Of a stretch of DNA of 64,000 nucleotides, positions 17,238 through 25,086 are shown one piece after another. The position numbers and the translations under genes were made by a program. Location of the stretch: assembly GCF_005502275.1 (NCBI RefSeq), contig NZ_SWLZ01000003.1:1-64000 (forward strand), in the 5' to 3' direction. The notes below the pieces were generated by a model that searched no databases, had not been told where the DNA came from, and saw only the letters and a list, made by a program, of their open reading frames with translations. The DNA is from Robertmurraya siralis. GTDB lineage: Bacteria; Bacillota; Bacilli; Bacillales; Cytobacillaceae. The number at the start of each line of letters is the position of its first letter. Position 1 is the stretch's first letter.

Positions 17238-17798
17238 CTAAAACAATTTCGTGACGCCTTGCAAAATACCTGGCAGATTCACGCGTACATTTGTTTCACT
17301 CTCTAAAAATGGTAAACTTGTGACCCATTTTCCATTGTCGAGGTTAAATTGTTTCTGTTTCGCTTCAATCTCTTCATCCGTCAGCCACTGCAAAGTGTTA
17401 GATGGACATACACTTGCACACATGGGTGGAATCCCATCCTTCGTTCTGTCGATACAAAGGTCACATTTATACATTAAATTTTGCTCTGTATCAAACTTTG
17501 GTATTCCGTATGGGCAAGCAATCGTACAGTTTTGACAACCAATGCACTTTTCCACTAACGCCGATAAAACAGCACCTGTTTCATGAATTTGAATGGCTTG
17601 TGCTGGACAACTTCTCGCGCAAGCTGGATTCACGCAATGAAGGCACATGAGAGGCATCGTTTGCCGATTTACAAGTGGATTGACGTCATAGACATAGTTT
17701 CTATTTCTCTCTTCATGACCTCCGCACTGTGTGCATGCAGCTAAACAAGAGCGACAGCCAATACAATTTTCTAGTTCTAAATAGAGCCTCTTCTTCAT
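17238..17798 (-). CDS. Four-cluster [4Fe-4S] electron transfer subunit (DmsB/NrfC-like)
   Basis: The 186-residue protein has sixteen Cys in four groups: 12/15/18/22, 52/55/60/64, 85/88/91/95 and 112/115/127/131. This is the full ligand set for four [4Fe-4S] clusters, as in the beta subunits of DMSO reductase, polysulfide and formate dehydrogenase complexes. There is no Tat signal, so it works in the cytoplasm. It lies three bases after the Mo-subunit gene and should pass electrons from the membrane subunit to that enzyme. The C-terminal 40 residues lack further motifs. Confidence 0.9.
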   Translation of the reverse strand: MKKRLYLELENCIGCRSCLAACTQCGGHEERNRNYVYDVNPLVNRQTMPLMCLHCVNPACARSCPAQAIQIHETGAVLSALVEKCIGCQNCTIACPYGIPKFDTEQNLMYKCDLCIDRTKDGIPPMCASVCPSNTLQWLTDEEIEAKQKQFNLDNGKWVTSLPFLESETNVRVNLPGILQGVTKLF

Positions 17799-17801
17799 TT
17801 A

Positions 17802-19967
17802 TTACACCTTCTTTATTGATTGTTTTTCGATTTGTGCTGCACAAGCCTTAAATTCTGGCATTCTCGACATTGGATCAAGTGCCGGATTTGTTAAGAGATT
17901 AATGGACTCTTTATGACCGAAGTGATAAGGAACAAAGACTGTATCACTCCGAATTGCTTCCGTTATCTTAACCTTGTATACCGCTTCCCCTCTGCGTGTA
18001 AACAGACGTACCCGTTCTTCATGCTCAATATTGTACTTTTTTGCTGTCTCCGGATGTACCTCCACATATGGCTCAGGGCACATATCTCGTAAAAATTGAA
18101 TTCGTCTTGTCTGATTCCCTGACAGGTAGTGATACACGACTCGTCCAGTTGTTAATCGGAGCGGATACTGTTCACACGGCTCTTCAGCTGGTGGTCTGTA
18201 TGGAAGCGCACAAATTTTTGCTTTTCCATCAGGGTGATAGAATTTCTTATCTAGGAACATATGCGGTGTTCCTTCATCTTCTTCACTCTTACAAGGCCAG
18301 AAAACGCCGTCTTGCTTTTCGATTTTTTCCCAGGTAGCACCAGAATAATCAGCATAGCCACCTTTTGTCGCACCTCTGAATTCATCCGCTACATCACGGG
18401 CCGTTTTCAAATGAGAAAAGTATTTTCCTTTTCCTAACCGTTCAGCTAGTTCCACTTGAATTTGCCAGTCTGGCTTTGATTCCCCAAGCGGCTCTTGAGC
18501 TTTGTTAATTTTAATAATACGACCTTCTAAATTCGTAACAGTTCCTTCATCCTCGGACCATGTTACAGTTGGCAAAATGACATCTGCAAATTCAGCTGAT
18601 TCTGATAAATAAAAATCTGAACACACCATGAAGTCCAAATTTTTCATTGCATTACGAACAAAATTTAAATTTGGTGCGGATACAGCTGGGTTTGAACAAA
18701 GAAGATATAGTCCACGAATAACTTTTTGATCCATTAATTCGAACATTTCATATGCAGATACACCTGGTTTCGGCATTTCTTCTGGTGTAATTCCCCAAAA
18801 TTGACATACCTCTTTGACATGCTCAGGGTTGGTAATTTTTCTATAACCTGGTAATAAATCTGACTTCTGACCATGTTCACGTCCGCCTTGACCATTCCCT
18901 TGACCAGTAAAAGTAGCAACACCAGATTTTGCTCGCCCAATTTTTCCTGTTACTAGTGCCATATTTGTATACGCTGAAACATTGTCGACACCTTTATGCT
19001 GCTGTTCGATACCGCGGGCAAACATGACAACAGCGTTTGGTGCTTTTCCATAGAGCTCCGCAGCACGAATGATTTTTTCAGGCGCAACGCCGGTAATTTC
19101 ACTCGTATATTCTGGTGTAAATTGCTTCACTAATTCCTTCGTTTCTTCAAATCCGTTTGTGTGATTCTGAACAAACTCTTCATCAGCAAAACCATTTTCG
19201 ATTAATAGGTTAAGAATTCCGTTTGCAAGTGCCAGGTCTGTACCAGGTCTTAAATCTAGATGGACATCTGCTCTTCTTGCAATCGGGGTTTCACGCGGGT
19301 CGGCAACGATTAAGTAGCCGCCTCTTTCTTGAACATTCCAGATTCGGAACATTGAAGTAGGATGGCACTCTGCAGTATTACTTCCTGCAATAAATAAACA
19401 ATCTGTTTCATGAATATCTGTCCACGGTAATGTCGACCCTCTATCTACTCCGAAGGAACGAAGGAATCCACCAGCAGCACTGGACATACAAAAACGACCA
19501 TTATAATCAATGTAGCGAGTTCCTAGAGCTACTCTGGCAAACTTTCCTGTTAAATAACATTTTTCATTCGTCATTGACACTCCACTGAAAACAGATAAAC
19601 TATCATTCCCATAGTCTTTTTGGAGCTTCTGGAAATTTTTTACGATATGATCATATGCCTCTTCCCATGTTGCTTCACGGAAGCCTAATTTTGTACCTTT
19701 GAGCGATTTATCATCACGAATTAACGGTTTTAGAAGTCTATCATCATGGTTCGTTTGTTGATAGGCAGTAACTCCTTTCGGACACATTTTTCCGACTGTT
19801 ACCGGCCAGTCATAACGAGGTTCCACCCCAATAATTTTATTTGTCTTTGTATTGACCCTTAAATTCATCCCGCATTGCATTCCACAGTAACTGCAATGAG
19901 TTCTTACTAACGTTTCATTCGGATGATGCAAATTATCAACTTCTTTAAAAAACTTATCCCTTTGCAT
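17802..19967 (-). CDS. Molybdopterin oxidoreductase, Nas/NarB-type nitrate reductase catalytic subunit
   Basis: The 721-residue protein binds one [4Fe-4S] cluster with Cys25, Cys28, Cys32 and Cys62, followed by a bis-MGD Mo domain. GRFCMSSAAGG places a Cys (about 160) as Mo ligand, as in NasA/NarB/NapA enzymes and unlike the Asp of NarG. The C-terminal domain (YPLRLTTGRVVYHYLSGNQT) is the molydopterin-dinucleotide fold. No Tat signal is present, so it is cytoplasmic. Length matches NasC (about 710). Partner genes are respiratory in character rather than the NADH-dependent NasB, so substrate is probably nitrate but the electron route differs from assimilatory Nas. Other oxyanions cannot be excluded. 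Confidence 0.85.
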   Translation of the reverse strand: MQRDKFFKEVDNLHHPNETLVRTHCSYCGMQCGMNLRVNTKTNKIIGVEPRYDWPVTVGKMCPKGVTAYQQTNHDDRLLKPLIRDDKSLKGTKLGFREATWEEAYDHIVKNFQKLQKDYGNDSLSVFSGVSMTNEKCYLTGKFARVALGTRYIDYNGRFCMSSAAGGFLRSFGVDRGSTLPWTDIHETDCLFIAGSNTAECHPTSMFRIWNVQERGGYLIVADPRETPIARRADVHLDLRPGTDLALANGILNLLIENGFADEEFVQNHTNGFEETKELVKQFTPEYTSEITGVAPEKIIRAAELYGKAPNAVVMFARGIEQQHKGVDNVSAYTNMALVTGKIGRAKSGVATFTGQGNGQGGREHGQKSDLLPGYRKITNPEHVKEVCQFWGITPEEMPKPGVSAYEMFELMDQKVIRGLYLLCSNPAVSAPNLNFVRNAMKNLDFMVCSDFYLSESAEFADVILPTVTWSEDEGTVTNLEGRIIKINKAQEPLGESKPDWQIQVELAERLGKGKYFSHLKTARDVADEFRGATKGGYADYSGATWEKIEKQDGVFWPCKSEEDEGTPHMFLDKKFYHPDGKAKICALPYRPPAEEPCEQYPLRLTTGRVVYHYLSGNQTRRIQFLRDMCPEPYVEVHPETAKKYNIEHEERVRLFTRRGEAVYKVKITEAIRSDTVFVPYHFGHKESINLLTNPALDPMSRMPEFKACAAQIEKQSIKKV

Positions 19968-21033
19968 TCTGGTTAGCCTCCTTAACTTTTACTTCATGTG
20001 TAGGGAACCCAGAAAATTGGGCAATTCGATATTTCCTTCGACACGGTAAGCAAAGCTCTGCTAAATGGAAATCTTCTTTCTTAAATTCAATTTCATTGAT
20101 ACCAAGTACTTGAACAACATCCTTTGATTGCTCAGAGGAAACAAATTCATCTCCACAAATCTTGCAGGCCTTCATTGATTGTTCCCCGTAGTGTTCACGA
20201 TAATTTCGGGCAAAAACACTTAATGGTCGGAACGGAATATGAGCCAACTTTCCAAAAGGCAAGTAAATCATTGTGACGACCACGGAATATTGATGAATCA
20301 GACTCATTACGTAATGTCCCCAGCCGTGGAGAAATAGATTACTTACTGTAAGGAGCAAGCCTGTAATACTGATAAAAAGCAATAAGTAAAGTGGTAAGAA
20401 ATCATAAATGAATTTTTGCTCCGCACGAGCCTGCATATTTTTAATTCGTCTATATAAAGCCATGCATACACCAGCAATGACCATGAATGCAGAAATATTT
20501 AACGCATTATAAGAAAGATTGGCTATTAATCCATCTGCCTTTACAGTCATAATGTCCATTCCCATTAAAACAATCGTGTAATAACCATTTTCCGGCATCG
20601 TAAAGTACATCCACCCAAAAACAAGCGGGAATGTCACTAAACAAGAAAGAAGGCAACCCCAACCTATTAAAAAGTGTTGTGTCCAGCGGTATATCCCGCG
20701 ATTCCAGATAAATCGATAGGTCGCTAACTGCTCAACCGAAGTCTTTGGTGTGGATTTTCTAAATAAGAGCTTTATTCCTTTTTTGATGATAATCTTCGTT
20801 GGGGGTCTTTCTCCCCAAGCAATAAAGCGGTAAAAGAACCCCCCAAGAAATACGATCGTTCCAACCATATAACCATATAAATTTAAATCGACATGTGTGA
20901 ACATCCTTGTGCCAATAAATGTTAAAATGCTGAGCACTAATACTGACAAAAACATTGATTTCGCAAACTTTGAGGCAAATGCGCTATTTACCGGGTGCTC
21001 CGCTTTTTGATTTGAAACCATTTTTGCTTCCAT
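19954..21033 (-). CDS. NarI-like membrane cytochrome b subunit with C-terminal Cys motifs
   Basis: About six membrane segments (26-42, 53-72, 118-146, 176-194, 211-234, 243-263) carry His120, His236, His240, His247 and His265. The stretch LIHQYSVVVTMIYLPFGKLAHIPFRP closely follows the C-terminal heme-binding pattern of NarI/DsrM-type b cytochromes. After the last helix a cytoplasmic tail has two CxxC pairs (Cys290/293 and Cys328/331) that could bind zinc or an iron-sulfur cluster. The gene is first in the operon (AAGGAGGATC before ATG) and overlaps the Mo-subunit gene by 14 bases. It most likely oxidises menaquinol and passes electrons to the [4Fe-4S] subunit. Confidence 0.75.
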   Translation of the reverse strand: MEAKMVSNQKAEHPVNSAFASKFAKSMFLSVLVLSILTFIGTRMFTHVDLNLYGYMVGTIVFLGGFFYRFIAWGERPPTKIIIKKGIKLLFRKSTPKTSVEQLATYRFIWNRGIYRWTQHFLIGWGCLLSCLVTFPLVFGWMYFTMPENGYYTIVLMGMDIMTVKADGLIANLSYNALNISAFMVIAGVCMALYRRIKNMQARAEQKFIYDFLPLYLLLFISITGLLLTVSNLFLHGWGHYVMSLIHQYSVVVTMIYLPFGKLAHIPFRPLSVFARNYREHYGEQSMKACKICGDEFVSSEQSKDVVQVLGINEIEFKKEDFHLAELCLPCRRKYRIAQFSGFPTHEVKVKEANQNAKG

Positions 21034-21438
21034 ATTGATCCTCCTTGTTCCAATTGCTTAACTTTATTGTAAAATCAGTTCTCTTTTTCTCGTATCGGGA
21101 GATCTCCCTACTGAAAGGAGGAAATTCCCTTAGTCGTCGATTTAAGCTGAATTCGCAAAAAATTAAGCTGCCAAAAACGTTGATACAATAGGATTTCTGA
21201 GAGGTTGACGATATTGTGTCAATTTTGTTAAGCATTGCACAAACTCGAATGAAGATATACGTATGAAGCTACCTTTTCCTTTTTCAAGCTGCTAGATTTA
21301 CCTTATTGCCTTTGTGAAATTTGCGATTTATTTAACGTTTTCTTCCTCTTGGATATTCAATGAAAGCCGTGTCTCTTTGTTCAAAAGTCAATAAATATGA
21401 AAACGATACCATCCATTAAAGCAACAATAACAAAAAAA
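21034..21438. other. Upstream region of the nitrate operon
   Basis: It should hold the promoter of the eight-gene operon. A perfect 12-base palindrome GGGAGATCTCCC sits at 21097-21108 and a second, imperfect one (GGAATTTCC on the minus strand) near 21120-21130. Further upstream is TTGACACAAT on the minus strand, but no -10 fits it at normal distance. I see no gene. Confidence 0.4.
21094..21133 (-). promoter_or_regulatory. Candidate operator pair upstream of the nitrate operon
   Basis: On the minus strand the sequence reads TAAGGGAATTTCCTCC then TAGGGAGATCTCCCGATA. The TAGGG...CCC form resembles, but does not match, the TAGGG-N4-CCCTA motif reported for NreC. Two inverted repeats about 60-100 bases before the first start codon make a plausible binding region for the LuxR-type regulator encoded at 12754-13407. 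Confidence 0.35.
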
Positions 21439-21472
21439 GCAAGGAAAGAAAATTTCATTTTTCCTTCCTTGC
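21439..21472 (-). terminator. Terminator downstream of the 96-residue membrane protein
   Basis: Arms GCAAGGAAAGAAAA and TTTTCCTTCCTTGC enclose a short loop. On the minus strand they are followed by TTTTTTTG. The gene ends 175 bases upstream. Confidence 0.7.
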
Positions 21473-21647
21473 CTTCATTTAGCATTTAATCACCGAATGT
21501 TCAATTCGAAACTTTTATATTTATAAATACTTTTTTAGAAGAAGCTTCTCTTCACAAAGCTCTTACTTTAATTGTTTTCACGAGGCAATCACCCTTACTT
21601 ATGATAGAAAAATAGATTGCGTTTTAACCATTTTTGCTTTCATTTTT

Positions 21648-21938
21648 TTATTGAAGTAACTCTCCAACAAAAATGATGTAGGCAAGAAAAGCTGTCAAAA
21701 CAAGTGAAAAACCAACAGTAAAGATGCTGCGAAATACACTGCTCCAATTATTAACACCGGTAAATCCAATGATTCCTATGATGAGCACAATTAACGTAAA
21801 ATAAAACAACAATTGTAAAGGATGGATACCTATCCATCTAAGGATCCGCTCTTTTAGCGAATTTGAAGACGCAAGCAAAATAAAACCAATAGTGTAGAAA
21901 GTTAAATAAAAGGACAAGCGATTACAGAATGTTCCCAT
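21648..21938 (-). CDS. Small integral membrane protein of unknown function (96 aa)
   Basis: Three hydrophobic segments (about 8-24, 39-60, 70-91) with short polar links (NSLKERILRWIGIHP). It has no charged pore or metal motif. AAGGAGG stands before the ATG at good distance, and a terminator follows. The pattern is that of short Bacillaceae membrane proteins without known function. It is transcribed away from the PTH2 gene end at 21997 on the same strand, 58 bases downstream of it, so the two could share a transcript. Confidence 0.6.
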   Translation of the reverse strand: MGTFCNRLSFYLTFYTIGFILLASSNSLKERILRWIGIHPLQLLFYFTLIVLIIGIIGFTGVNNWSSVFRSIFTVGFSLVLTAFLAYIIFVGELLQ

Positions 21939-21996
21939 TCGCCTATACCTCCTTATTTACATGAGGCCATGTGAGAGCAAACCGCACATTTATTCC

Positions 21997-22356
21997 TCAG
22001 TACAGGGAGAACTCCCCGATAAATCTTTGCCCAATGATTCTCGGCATCGGAGGAAGGGAAACCACAGTAAGTGCCCCAGTCGGCTCTTCTTGATAGCTTT
22101 TGTCCCTAATTGTATAAAAACCATTTTCCTTAAGCTTAAAAAGCTCTTCTTCCGTTCCTTTTAACACAACCTTGCTCATTCCCGATTGATACCATTCCAC
22201 AAAATAATCGAAGTAATCAGGGAATTGGCAATTGCTTGCACTGACCATATTAATCGTGGAAATGGTTGCAGCGTGGGCTACTTGGGCTGCCACCTTCCCT
22301 GCTTCCATTTTCAAATCATGATTCACTACAAAATATTGAATGATTTCGTTATCCAC
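21997..22356 (-). CDS. PTH2-family peptidyl-tRNA hydrolase-like protein
   Basis: The protein opens with YFVVNHDLKMEAGKVAAQVAHAA, which is the PTH2 signature (Lys in MxxGKxxAQxxHA). It continues with VVLKGTEEELFKLKE and ends in LPPMPRIIGQRFIG near residue 115. PTH2 enzymes release peptides from peptidyl-tRNA in archaea and eukaryotes; bacterial paralogs of this type are of uncertain substrate because Pth1 does the essential job. I prefer the GTG start at 22356 (AGAGGGGTGG upstream, giving 119 residues) over the ATG at 22389, whose extra residues are not family-like. Confidence 0.8.
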   Translation of the reverse strand: MDNEIIQYFVVNHDLKMEAGKVAAQVAHAATISTINMVSASNCQFPDYFDYFVEWYQSGMSKVVLKGTEEELFKLKENGFYTIRDKSYQEEPTGALTVVSLPPMPRIIGQRFIGEFSLY

Positions 22357-22597
22357 TGTACCACCCCTCTGACAGCCTCCAAAATTCAACCTATATTATG
22401 TATACGGTATTCGGTAAATATTTATGAATTTTTCATTTTCTGACTAAATCCAACTATTGCAAATCGATGACAAACTTTACACTTCTGAAACTTGCCCCAC
22501 TTGTAGCAACGGTTTAAAGACACTGGAAAATTGTAGAGGATGTTCCTCTCAATCTATCATGATACTGTATATAAGAATGTTGAAGGAGGTTTATAGT

Positions 22598-23167
22598 ATG
22601 AAAAAAATCATTTCATTTGTCGCATTTTTAACTATCATCTTTGCTGGAGTAGGAAGCGGTCTAGCAGCAACACACACTGTCAACAAAGGTGATACTTATT
22701 GGAAAATCGGAATTCAATATGGGGTACCAGTAAAAGCATTGATGTCAGTTAACAATGCGGCAAATAGCACTTTAGGGATTGGACAAAAATTAACAATTCC
22801 CGCATCCTCAGTGACAAGTTCAGAAAAAGATTTATTAGCGAGGCTTGTTGAAGCAGAAGCGAAAGGCGAGCCGTACGCAGGAAAAGTGGCCGTTGCAACT
22901 GTCGTTTTAAATCGCGTCGACAGCAATCTTTTCCCAAATACAGTAAGTGGGGTTATTTATCAATCCAGTCAATTCACACCAGTAAGCAATGGTCAAATCA
23001 ACAAGGCTGCAAGTACTGATTCGAAGAAAGCAGTTAATGAAGCTCTTGCTTTCCGTGGCCAAGGCAGCGGTTCCCTCTACTTCTATAATCCTGCCAAAAC
23101 AACAAATACATGGCTACGTTCAAAAACAACAACGATCAAAATCGGAAATCATGTCTTTGCAAAATAA
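22598..23167 (+). CDS. LysM plus SleB-type cell wall hydrolase
   Basis: GAAGGAGG lies before the ATG at 22598. A signal peptide (about 1-25, FVAFLTIIFAGVGSGLAA) is followed by one LysM domain (HTVNKGDTYWKIGIQYGV to QKLTIPA) and a Hydrolase_2/SleB domain (LLARLVEAEAKGEPYAGKVAVATVVLNRV). This fits the spore cortex-lytic and YkvT-like enzymes, which cleave peptidoglycan at muramic acid residues. The frame stays open 47 codons upstream, including a CPTC...CRGC stretch, but the strong ribosome binding site and signal peptide favour 22598. The next gene is convergent and also a wall hydrolase. Confidence 0.88.
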   Translation: MKKIISFVAFLTIIFAGVGSGLAATHTVNKGDTYWKIGIQYGVPVKALMSVNNAANSTLGIGQKLTIPASSVTSSEKDLLARLVEAEAKGEPYAGKVAVATVVLNRVDSNLFPNTVSGVIYQSSQFTPVSNGQINKAASTDSKKAVNEALAFRGQGSGSLYFYNPAKTTNTWLRSKTTTIKIGNHVFAK

Positions 23168-23191
23168 GCACCCGCATGGGTGCTTATTTTT
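23163..23191. terminator. Bidirectional terminator between two wall hydrolase genes
   Basis: Perfect arms AATAAGCACCC and GGGTGCTTATT with a GCAT loop, T-rich on both sides. It overlaps the stop region of the LysM hydrolase and lies at the 3' end of the convergent amidase. Confidence 0.85.
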
Positions 23192-23969
23192 ATGAATTCC
23201 GCTGCACAATAATCACTTCATAACCTTTGTTTCTTGCCTCTTGAGCTAGCTGCTCGGCATTTTCCCTGATTGAAAATGCGCCAATTTGTACTTTATAAAG
23301 CCCATCCTCCTGAAAGATATGAGTCGTAAATCCGCTCGTAGCAGCACGTCTCGCAAGCTGAATTGCATTTTCTCCGTTTTCAAAAGCGCCGATCTGAACA
23401 CGATAGAGCGTTCCTGGATTTGAATTCGTTTTTTTTCGCAATTGAAAAGCTTTTTCAAGCCCAATGACATGCCCTCGAGCAATGCTGGCTCGAAAACTAG
23501 CATTCTGCAATCTTGATGCGTCGGTTGCATGGTCGATAAAGCCGTTCTCCGTTAGTAGAGCAGGCATTCTAGTTTCACGAAGCACATGAAAATTAGCTGT
23601 TTTCATCCCTCGATCTCGAAATAAACTCTCCAAGGCAATTTCTGGGTGAATTATGCTTTGGTATCTTGCTGTTTGTGTGGGAGCACTAGTATGTCGAAAA
23701 CTCTCAAAACCTGTACCGCCACCAGCATTAATGTGGATCGATAAATAATAGTCTGCTCCCCATGAATTTGCATCGTTTGTTCTCTGAGCGAGACTAACTG
23801 TCACATCACCAGTTCGACTCATTCTCACTTCAACGTTTTCATATTCATTTACTAATATATCCCGTACTCTCACAGCTATATCTAATGTTAGGGTTTTTTC
23901 TTGCAGCCCATTTCCTTGTGCTCCTGGGTCAGATCCTCCATGGCCTGGATCTAAATAAATTTTGACCAT
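23190..23969 (-). CDS. N-acetylmuramoyl-L-alanine amidase with two SPOR repeats (CwlC-like)
   Basis: An Amidase_3 domain (about 1-175) shows YLDPGHGGSDPGAQG (zinc His), TLDIAVRVRD with the catalytic-type Glu region, LSIHINAGGG and LTENGFIDH. Two SPOR repeats follow (LYRVQIGAFENGENAIQLAR and LYKVQIGAFSIRENAEQLA), which bind denuded glycan. There is no signal peptide, like the mother-cell lytic enzyme CwlC of Bacillus subtilis, which acts late in sporulation. The ATG at 23969 has AGAGGTGATG upstream; GTG at 23978 and ATG at 23975 are alternatives. A sporulation sigma-K promoter would be expected but I could not pick one out. Confidence 0.88.
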   Translation of the reverse strand: MVKIYLDPGHGGSDPGAQGNGLQEKTLTLDIAVRVRDILVNEYENVEVRMSRTGDVTVSLAQRTNDANSWGADYYLSIHINAGGGTGFESFRHTSAPTQTARYQSIIHPEIALESLFRDRGMKTANFHVLRETRMPALLTENGFIDHATDASRLQNASFRASIARGHVIGLEKAFQLRKKTNSNPGTLYRVQIGAFENGENAIQLARRAATSGFTTHIFQEDGLYKVQIGAFSIRENAEQLAQEARNKGYEVIIVQRNS

Positions 23970-24845
23970 AATCATCACCTCTCTTGATTATATATGATGA
24001 AGTACGATTTTTTGCTTGTACCATTATCCAATCAAAGCATGATTCGTATAAAAGATATTTTCTTCATTTATAAATATGGCTATATGTGAATTGATGTACT
24101 TCATCAGAAAGATGAATTTTACAGCGGAACGCTCAAACCTTTTAAAGAAAATCGGACTGCAATAGAAAAACCGGGCAGAACATATAAAAAACATCATGAC
24201 AAAAATTAGTTTTTACCAACTATAAATAGCAAATAATAGATTTTCAACAGCTTTCTTTAGGTTAATATTTTGGCTAACAGTTATGTTGGGAAAATTTTTT
24301 TGCAAAATCTTACTCTACCTGGAAAGGTGTTTCCAATCCTGCTTGCGATTCATATTTTCCTTTTTGAAATCTATCAATTGAAATAAAAATATCATTTTCA
24401 AACTTTTCACCAGAATCTATAAAAACATTCGTTCCCTACTTCCTGATTAATATTTTGGTTTATTTAATTCGTTCATTAGTCTGGTCATGATTCGAATCTC
24501 AACTTTCTTCTAAAATGTTAAACCAATCGACCTCAACATCATTTAAAGATTTGATATTATGACCGTTATTTCTCACACATTCCCCAGAAGCAGATTTATA
24601 AGAATTGTCCTACAGTTATCGCCGTTCCGCTTTAAATAGTAATCGAAGAAAAACGAGCAATAAAATGGATAATTATTCCTTACTTATTTTGTAACAATTA
24701 TCATCAAATAATTATGTTATCATCATATACACAGTGTTAATGTATCAAAATAACCTTTTTCTTGATTGTGTAAAACTTTTTAGGCAAATGTGAATAAATG
24801 ATCAAAAGCTTCGTTTCATTATTTTGAGCTTTGTTAAACAATTTT
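23970..24845. other. Long intergenic stretch with decayed coding traces
   Basis: On the minus strand about 24310-24640 two frames carry protein-like runs: NSYKSASGECVRNNGHNIKS continuing to DWFNILEES, then after a frame change FIDSGEKFENDIFISIDRFQ. These look like a gene broken by frameshifts and stops, of a family I do not recognise. Elsewhere the sequence is AT-rich with no gene. A repeat copy follows at 24846. Confidence 0.3.
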
Positions 24846-24940
24846 GTTGATACAACGATTTTTGGTTCATATCGTGTGAAACCAAGGTTTCACGCGCCTT
24901 TCAGTATAACCGAAAAGTCTTCTGATTCCATGAAACGAAT
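24846..24940 (+). repeat. Dispersed palindromic repeat, copy 3
   Basis: It matches copy 2 at 57 of 63 bases over 24876-24938, including the GTGAAACC/GGTTTCAC hairpin and the CTTTCAGTATAAC block. The long right arm that forms the 25-bp stem in copy 2 is missing. The copy lies about 150 bases upstream of qoxA. Confidence 0.6.
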
Positions 24941-25003
24941 TGTCTGCAGCATGATTTCAGACATCTTTATTTTTTTGATTAAGTTTGTGAATTTATGAAC
25001 ATT

Positions 25004-25032
25004 TTGTGACAATTTTTCGAATCTTTTATGTT
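25004..25032 (+). promoter_or_regulatory. Possible sigma-A promoter of qoxABCD
   Basis: TTGTGA at 25004-25009 and TATGTT at 25027-25032 are separated by 17 bases. The start codon of qoxA is 55 bases further on. The match is moderate and other AT-rich candidates exist. Confidence 0.35.
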
Positions 25033-25086
25033 TTTATCAAGCACTTTCGGGAAAAGAAACTTTATTGAATAAGGAGTTGACATTGA

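Noticed and set aside
20984-21235. 83-codon frame across the nitrate operon start
   Set aside because: Overlaps the first gene of the operon and its promoter in another frame; composition is not protein-like.
22457-22597. N-terminal extension of the LysM hydrolase with CPTC and CRGC pairs
   Set aside because: The strong AAGGAGG site and signal peptide at 22598 mark the real start; the zinc-ribbon look is probably chance.
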